9,296 nt of DNA, from assembly GCA_013693915.1 (NCBI GenBank), contig CP059264.1, forward strand, positions 1,731,636 to 1,740,931, written 5' to 3'. This DNA is from Dechloromonas sp. Its GTDB lineage: Bacteria; Pseudomonadota; Gammaproteobacteria; Burkholderiales; Rhodocyclaceae. Every line of letters begins with the position of its first letter. The first letter of the stretch is position 1. A program made the position numbers and the translations under genes. Positions 1 through 4,314 of this stretch are shown piece by piece. The notes beneath the pieces were generated by a model. The model saw only the letters and a program-made list of their open reading frames with translations, was not told the origin of the DNA and searched no databases.

Positions 1-804
1 CGGGGGCCGTTCGTCGCCATCAACTGCGGGGCGATTCCCGAACAACTGCTCGAATCGGAACTGTTCGGCCACGTCAAGGGCGCCTTCACCGGCGCCGGCA
101 ATGCGCGGGGAGGACTGTTCCAGGCGGCGGATGGTGGCACGCTGTTCCTCGACGAGATCGGCGACATGCCGCTGGCGCTCCAGGTCAAGCTCCTGCGCGT
201 CCTTCAGGAACGCGCCGTGCGCCCAGTCGGCGCGACGCGGACCGTGCCCGTCGATGTCCGCCTGCTCTCGGCGACCCACCGCGATCTCGATGCGGCCATG
301 GCCGAGGGTCAGTTCCGCGAGGATCTCTACTATCGGCTGGATGTCGTTTCGCTTACCTTGCCGACGCTGGAAGAGCGCCGCGAGGACATTCCGCTGCTCG
401 CGGCCTATTTCGTCCAGCAGGTTGCCGCCCGGTACGGCAAGACGGTCCACGGCTTCGCGCCGGACGCGCTGGAGGCACTGGCGACGGCTGCCTGGCCGGG
501 CAACGTGCGGCAACTCTACAATGTCGTCGAGCAAAGCTGCGCGTTGACCGCAACGCCCCTGATCCCGCTGGCCCTGGTGGCCCGCGCCCTGCGCAAGCCG
601 GCGCTCGAGGCGCTGAGCTACAGCGAGGCCAAGCACCGCTTCGAGCGCAAATACCTGGTCCAGTTGCTCAAGCTGACCGAAGGCAACGTTGCCGACGCCG
701 CCCGCATCGCCGAGCGCAACCGCACCGAGTTCTATCGTCTGCTGCAGAAATACGATCTGACTCCGGGGATGTTCAAGAACAGCGGCGAACCCACGCCCGA
801 ATAG
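1..804 (+). CDS. glrR: Sigma-54-dependent response regulator, GlrR/QseF type (5' end missing)
   Basis: Bacterial enhancer-binding protein that would activate sigma-54 promoters after phosphorylation by a sensor kinase. Only the last 267 residues lie in the window; the receiver domain and Walker A are cut off at the left edge. The frame is open from base 1. Visible parts are the ESELFGH segment, the sigma-54-contacting GAFTGA loop (bases 79-96), the Walker B segment [11 protein letters not shown], the arginine-rich FREDLYYRL segment, and the sensor II motif WPGNVRQL. The tail is a Fis-type helix-turn-helix reading [21 protein letters not shown]. That tail, with its RNRTEFY element and short FK-containing end, resembles GlrR/QseF rather than NtrC. 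Other members of the group share the AAA+ core, so the family is certain and the subfamily is likely. It converges on the lipoyl gene with a 14-base gap. Confidence 0.85.
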   Translation, partial: RGPFVAINCGAIPEQLLESELFGHVKGAFTGAGNARGGLFQAADGGTLFLDEIGDMPLALQVKLLRVLQERAVRPVGATRTVPVDVRLLSATHRDLDAAMAEGQFREDLYYRLDVVSLTLPTLEERREDIPLLAAYFVQQVAARYGKTVHGFAPDALEALATAAWPGNVRQLYNVVEQSCALTATPLIPLALVARALRKPALEALSYSEAKHRFERKYLVQLLKLTEGNVADAARIAERNRTEFYRLLQKYDLTPGMFKNSGEPTPE

Positions 805-818
805 CCGGCCACGCCGGG

Positions 819-1085
819 TCAGGCCGCCTCCAGGCTGACCAGGAGCGCCCCCTCGGCGACCGTGTCGCCCTCGCGGACATGAATCGCGACGACCCGGCCG
901 GCACGCGGCGTCGGAATGTCGAGCGCCACCTTGCCGGTCTCCAGCGTCAGCAGGTTGTCGTCGCGGGCGATGACGTCGCCGACCTTCACCAGCAGTTCGA
1001 GGATGAAGACCTTGCCGCTGGCGCAGGAGCCGCAGCTTTGCCAGCATTCCGGGTACTTCGGCATGCGAACGCTGATCGTCTCCAT
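819..1085 (-). CDS. Stand-alone lipoyl-domain protein with a cysteine cluster
   Basis: Protein of 88 residues that is essentially one biotinyl/lipoyl-carrier domain. The hairpin with the modifiable lysine is visible as LETGKVALDIP (Lys52), followed by the second half-repeat (AGRVVAIHVREGDTVAEGALLV) that completes the flattened barrel. Lipoyl domains of 2-oxoacid dehydrogenases usually have ETDK at this turn; here the residue before the lysine is glycine. The N-terminal half carries an extra segment with four cysteines (Cys14, Cys18, Cys21, plus a Trp between the first two) where ordinary lipoyl domains have none. No catalytic or subunit-binding domain is attached, so it is not an E2 enzyme; the partner is unknown. 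The ATG lies just upstream of a divergent tRNA-Arg promoter, and the ribosome-binding site is weak. Modification by lipoate rather than biotin is inferred, because biotin carriers normally have MKM. Confidence 0.8.
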   Translation of the reverse strand: METISVRMPKYPECWQSCGSCASGKVFILELLVKVGDVIARDDNLLTLETGKVALDIPTPRAGRVVAIHVREGDTVAEGALLVSLEAA

Positions 1086-1105
1086 GGGCCATTTTCTCGC
1101 AGAAC

Positions 1106-1133
1106 TTGCATTCTACGGCCTCATCCGTATAAT
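1106..1133 (+). promoter_or_regulatory. Sigma-70 promoter of the tRNA-Arg gene
   Basis: A -35 box TTGCAT (1106-1111) and a perfect -10 box TATAAT (1128-1133) are separated by 16 bases. The expected start is near 1140, about ten bases before the mature tRNA. The bases after the -10 box are GC-rich (GCGCGG), as is common at stringently controlled stable-RNA promoters. It lies within 25-50 bases of the divergent lipoyl-protein start codon. Confidence 0.8.
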
Positions 1134-1149
1134 GCGCGGCTCTGACAGC

Positions 1150-1226
1150 GCGCCCGTAGCTCAGTTGGATAGAGTATCTGGCTACGAACCAGAGGGTCGG
1201 GCGTTCGAATCGCTCCGGGCGCGCCA
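1150..1226 (+). tRNA. tRNA-Arg, anticodon ACG, with encoded CCA
   Basis: A complete cloverleaf can be folded by hand. The acceptor stem GCGCCCG (1150-1156) pairs with CGGGCGC (1216-1222), followed by discriminator G and genomically encoded CCA (1224-1226). The D stem is GCTC/GAGT, closed by a G-U pair. The anticodon stem TCTGG/CCAGA is perfect and encloses the loop CTACGAA, giving anticodon ACG (1184-1186). The T stem GGGCG/CGCTC has one G-U pair and the loop TTCGAAT. The adenosine at position 34 is normally edited to inosine by TadA so that it reads CGU, CGC and CGA. The gene has its own promoter and terminator, so it is a single-gene transcription unit. Confidence 0.97.
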
Positions 1227-1241
1227 ACTGGATATGAAGCT

Positions 1242-1268
1242 GGGCACTTCCACCGAAGTGCCCTTTTT
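1242..1268 (+). terminator. Intrinsic terminator of the tRNA-Arg unit
   Basis: A perfect 9-bp stem (GGGCACTTC at 1242-1250 with GAAGTGCCC at 1255-1263) encloses the loop CACC and is followed directly by TTTTT and a T-rich tail. It starts 15 bases after the tRNA CCA end. This is a textbook Rho-independent terminator. Confidence 0.95.
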
Positions 1269-1350
1269 CATTTCTTCTTCCGAATCTGCGGGGCGCCATA
1301 CGCCATCCCCTGGAAGACGAAAGCCCGGCGGAAGCTCATTATTTCAGCGT

Positions 1351-1461
1351 TCCGTCGAAAACAGGCATCAAGCGAGAACCCTCGCCACCCTGCGCGACAC
1401 CCTGGTTCGCCGCGCGATCACCGGGCAGTTGCGCCTGCCCGAAGCCACAGCGGCGCCGGTC
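1351..1461 (+). pseudogene. Remnant of the 3' end of a type I restriction specificity gene (hsdS)
   Basis: The + strand frame here reads RTLATLRDTL followed by ITGQLRLPEA. This matches the characteristic C-terminal tail of HsdS specificity subunits (typically R-T-L-x-x-L-R-D-T-L-L-P-x-L-I-S-G-x-L-R-x-P). HsdS recognises the target sequence of type I restriction-modification complexes through two target-recognition domains of about 150 residues; neither is present. There is no start codon or ribosome-binding site, the normal stop is lost, and the frame runs on antisense into cfa, so it is not functional. It lies shortly after the tRNA-Arg terminator, a frequent place for islands. The family call rests on about 30 residues read by eye. 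Confidence 0.5.
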
Positions 1462-1469
1462 CGGAAAGC

Positions 1470-1590
1470 CCGTAGCGGCCGGCTACGGTCCCTGTCGCGG
1501 TCGACCTGCAGGGAAGGGCGATTCTCGCCGCTTGGCATGGCGCTGCCAGGCAGCCCCGGTGCGAACAGGAGCATCTCACGCGGTCCCCGG
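1470..1590. other. Intergenic stretch behind cfa with a small inverted repeat
   Basis: I see no gene here. CCGTAGC (1470-1476) and GCTACGG (1482-1488) form a 7-bp stem about 100 bases beyond the cfa stop codon. A second 6-bp stem (GGCTAC 1589-1594, GTAGCC 1603-1608) overlaps that stop. Neither has a T-tract, so a terminator role for cfa is possible but not shown. Confidence 0.35.
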
Positions 1591-2748
1591 CTACGGGCGC
1601 CGGTAGCCGCCGCCGACGCCTTCCGGCGAGAACACCCACTGCCACAATTGCATGTCGCGAGCGCGGAACGCGCCCGCGCAAGCCAGCAGGTAGTAGCGCC
1701 ACATCCGCTGGAAGCGGTCTCCCAGGCGCTCGCGGAAGCGGGGCCACGCCGCTTCGAAGTTGGCGTGCCAGGCCATCAGCGTCGTGTCGTAGTCGGCGCC
1801 GAAATTGTGCAGGTCCTCGACCACGAAGAGACCTTCCGCGGCGTCGGCGATCTGGCCGATTGCCGGAAGGTCGCCGTTGGGAAAGATGTGCTTGTCGATC
1901 CACGGATCGGTGACCGTGTGGCGTTCGTTCTTGCCGATGGTGTGCAGCAGGAAGAGCCCGTCGTCGGCCAGGCAGCGCCGGGCGACCTCCATGAAGGTGC
2001 GGTAGTTCCTGTGGCCGACGTGCTCGAACATGCCGACGCTGGCGATACGGTCGAATCGCTCATTGACCGAACGGTAATCCTGCAGGCGGAACTCGAGCGG
2101 CAGCCCGGCGTAGCGTTCCTTGGCCCAAGCGGTCTGCTCCCTGGAAACGGTGACGCCGACGCATTCGACGCCGTAGCGCTCGGCAGCGTAGCCCATCAGG
2201 CTGCCCCAGCCGCAGCCGATGTCGAGCAGGCGCATGCCCGGTTGCAGGCGCAGCTTGCGGCAGATCAGGTCGAGCTTGGCTTCCTGCGCTGCTTCCAGGT
2301 CGTGTGCGCCATCCCAATAGCCGCAGGAATAGGTCATGCGCGAATCGAGCATGGCGGCGTAGAAATCATTGCCCAAGTCATAGTGAACCTCGCCGACGCG
2401 CCACGCCCGCTTCAGGCTTTGCCGGTTGAGCAGGCGCGTGCGCAGGGCATGAAACGCGAGGCGCAACGGCCGGATCTTGCGATCGAGGTGGGCGCGCAGG
2501 AGCTTCTCGAAGAACTGGTCGAGCCGCTCGGCCTGCCAGTGGCCGTCCATGTAGCTCTCGCCAAGGCCCAGGCTGCCCAGCGAAAAGACGCGCTCGGGAA
2601 CATCCGCGTCGATGAGACGGATATCCCACGGGCGATCGCCGCCAATCCGGATGTCCGCCTGCTCGAACAACTCTACAAGGAGCCGGTGCAGGCGGGATTC
2701 TTCGCTGCCGTTTTCCTCGCTGGTACGGATCGGGGATGACTCTGTCAT
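1591..2748 (-). CDS. cfa: Cyclopropane-fatty-acyl-phospholipid synthase
   Basis: SAM-dependent enzyme that adds a methylene group across the cis double bond of unsaturated acyl chains in membrane phospholipids, typically in stationary phase or stress. The 385 residues match the usual length (E. coli Cfa has 382). The N-terminal part (about 1-120) is the family's lipid-binding portion. The SAM-binding glycine loop LLDIGCGWGSL is at 174-184, the active-site segment FEHVGHRNY at 241-249, and the C-terminal signature YYLLACAGAFRARDMQLWQ at 352-370 contains Cys357, equivalent to the conserved E. coli Cys354. The ATG is preceded by AGGGAG at 2755-2760 (reverse strand) with a six-base spacer. It lies 63 bases downstream of the fructosamine kinase gene on the same strand and may be cotranscribed with it. 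A tuberculostearic-type methyltransferase relative is possible, but the whole length fits Cfa. Confidence 0.93.
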   Translation of the reverse strand: MTESSPIRTSEENGSEESRLHRLLVELFEQADIRIGGDRPWDIRLIDADVPERVFSLGSLGLGESYMDGHWQAERLDQFFEKLLRAHLDRKIRPLRLAFHALRTRLLNRQSLKRAWRVGEVHYDLGNDFYAAMLDSRMTYSCGYWDGAHDLEAAQEAKLDLICRKLRLQPGMRLLDIGCGWGSLMGYAAERYGVECVGVTVSREQTAWAKERYAGLPLEFRLQDYRSVNERFDRIASVGMFEHVGHRNYRTFMEVARRCLADDGLFLLHTIGKNERHTVTDPWIDKHIFPNGDLPAIGQIADAAEGLFVVEDLHNFGADYDTTLMAWHANFEAAWPRFRERLGDRFQRMWRYYLLACAGAFRARDMQLWQWVFSPEGVGGGYRRP

Positions 2749-2811
2749 GGTGTTCTCCCTGGGTCCGCGGTGGGGGAGTCTGCGGGGCGGCCATCGGAGT
2801 GCGCATCCGCG

Positions 2812-3688
2812 TCAGCCATGGCTCGCGAGGAGACTTGCGATCATCGTCTCCGCCTGCGCCCGGTAGCCGCCGCCGAACAGGTTGAGGTGGTTCAGCACAT
2901 GGTAGAGGTTGTACAGGGTGCGGCGGGTCGCGTACCCCGGGGCGAGCGGCCAGGCTTCCGAATAGGCGGCGTAGAAGCTGGTGCCGAAGCCGCCGAAAAG
3001 CTCGGTCATGGCGAGATCGGCTTCGCGGTCGCCGAAATGGACCGCGGGATCGAAGATCACCGGCTCGCCCGAGGCGAGTCGCGCCGCGTTGCCCGCCCAG
3101 AGGTCGCCGTGCACCAGCGACGGCACCGGCGCGTGGCCGGCGAGCAGTGCCGGGATCGCCGCCAGCAGCCTCTGGCCGTCGCGCTGCAGGCGTCCGCCGT
3201 GCCCCTTGCCCGCCGCCAGCGCAAGTTGCGGGGCGATGCGCCGGTCGCGGAAGAACGTTGCCCAGTCGCCGGTCCAGGCATTGTCCTGCGGCGTCGTGCC
3301 GATCGTGTTGTCGCGGTGCCAGCCATGCGCCGGCGCCGTGGTCCGGTGCAACTGCGCGAGGCCGGCCCCGAGGACGGCGTCGCGGCCGCCGCCGGAGAAC
3401 TCCAGCCATTCGAGCGCGAGGAACGCGACGCCGCTGGCGTCGCCGCAGGCCACGGGCGCCGGCACACGGATCGCCCTGGCGCGCGCCAGTTCCCGCAGGC
3501 CGTCGGCCTCGGCTTCCAGCATCGGCAGACGCGCGGCGCTGTTGGTCTTGACGAAGAAGCGATCGACGCCGACCTCGAGCCGCCATGTCGCGTTGAGCGG
3601 GGTGCCGCCGAGGTTGGCCCAGCGCGCGGCGCGCGTCGCCGCCGACCAGCGCGCTGGCCGCCGCCTGCCACGCCGACGCCGGCGTCAT
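2812..3688 (-). pseudogene. Fructosamine kinase family protein, apparent frameshift near the 5' end
   Basis: Relative of fructosamine/ketosamine-3-kinases (E. coli YniA), which phosphorylate sugars on glycated proteins or amines so that they detach. Downstream of 3630 (reverse strand) the frame has GGTPLNATWRLEV, then FFVKTN with the ATP-binding lysine. Next come a TTPQDN segment, the catalytic HGDLWAGN, and the metal-site element FDPAVHFGDREADLAM. The end is LYHVLNHLNLFGGGY. That frame has a stop at 3685-3687 and no ATG or GTG until Met at 3522, which would delete the lysine strand. The plausible N-terminus MTPASAWQAAASA starts at ATG 3688 in another frame. One surplus base (or two missing) between about 3615 and 3655, in a GC-rich run, would join them into about 291 residues, the family length. 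A sequencing or assembly error is as likely as a true mutation. The domain itself is clear. Confidence 0.75.
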
Positions 3689-3829
3689 CGCCGGCGCGCC
3701 ACGCTCGGTCCGCGTAGCCGCGCGGCGTGTCGATGCCGAGCCGGATGCCGTCGGACAGCAGCGGGCCGACCGGCTGCAGCATGTCCTGCGTGGAAAAGCG
3801 GGGACGGGATATTCAATGGCACCCTGAAA

Positions 3830-3857
3830 AGTATGCTTACCTGATCGGCGTAGTCAA
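3830..3857 (-). promoter_or_regulatory. Candidate sigma-70 promoter for the fructosamine kinase-cfa pair
   Basis: On the minus strand TTGACT (3852-3857) and CATACT (3830-3835) are 16 bases apart, matching the consensus at five and four positions. Transcription would start near 3823 and run toward the kinase gene, leaving a leader of about 135 bases before ATG 3688. An ATG at 3782 in this leader opens a short, well-coded stretch of unknown meaning. Confidence 0.4.
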
Positions 3858-4314
3858 TATGTCGGCGGACCAGTTGGCATGATCGGCCTGATCGGGCTCC
3901 AGGGGCGCGCACTGTGCGGCGGTTCGTTTAGGGACCGCCTTCGTCGCCCCGTGGTGCAAGCAGCAGGGAGACGCCGCGCTGCCGCCATTTCGGCACCGGT
4001 CGCTGCTGCCGGGGGCAAGTGGCACGCCGGCAACCCGGCAATTGCCCCTTCAATAGGTTGTGGCGGGCCAATCAGCGCCAGGTCCCTGCCGGACCCGAGT
4101 GGCGACGGTGAACCCTGCGTGATCGCCATGGCGCCCCACGAGTTCATCGGAACCAGATACCGACCGCCATTCTGGACGGATAAACGGCGTGACCGCAACC
4201 GGCCTGGCCAGGATGCTGACCCGCCATTGAACGCCGCAACTGGCTCGCCAGGCAAACCCGTCTTGGCGCGGTGCCTGATCGGGTCCAGAATAGGCGAACG
4301 CCGAAGGGAACCCC
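3858..4314. other. Stretch without a convincing gene upstream of the STAND gene
   Basis: This stretch is open in several frames only because stop codons are rare at this GC content. None of the frames gives recognisable domains or starts with a good ribosome-binding site. The only clear signal is AAGGGA (4304-4309), the ribosome-binding site of the STAND gene. No strong promoter for that gene stands out. A short direct repeat of the type GATCGGCCTGATCGG occurs near 3880-3895. Confidence 0.4.

Noticed and set aside
1216..1226. Search for an integration-site duplicate of the tRNA-Arg 3' end
   Set aside because: Only a chance match of about ten GC-rich bases appears near 3692. No long direct repeat and no integrase gene is present, so an att site cannot be claimed.
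916..2739. Long + strand open frame of 607 codons antisense to cfa
   Set aside because: It crosses the tRNA, its terminator and the whole cfa gene in antisense. The product has no domain apart from the short hsdS-like remnant, and it is open only because stops are rare at this GC content.
3796..3826. Sequence around GGGGACGGGATATTCAATGG, reminiscent of motifs seen near REP-associated transposases
   Set aside because: The resemblance is from memory only; no transposase gene or paired repeat copy was found in the window.
3781..3885. 34-codon + strand open frame starting MSCVEKRGRD
   Set aside because: It has no ribosome-binding site and no recognisable similarity, and it overlaps the candidate minus-strand promoter. 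It looks like chance.
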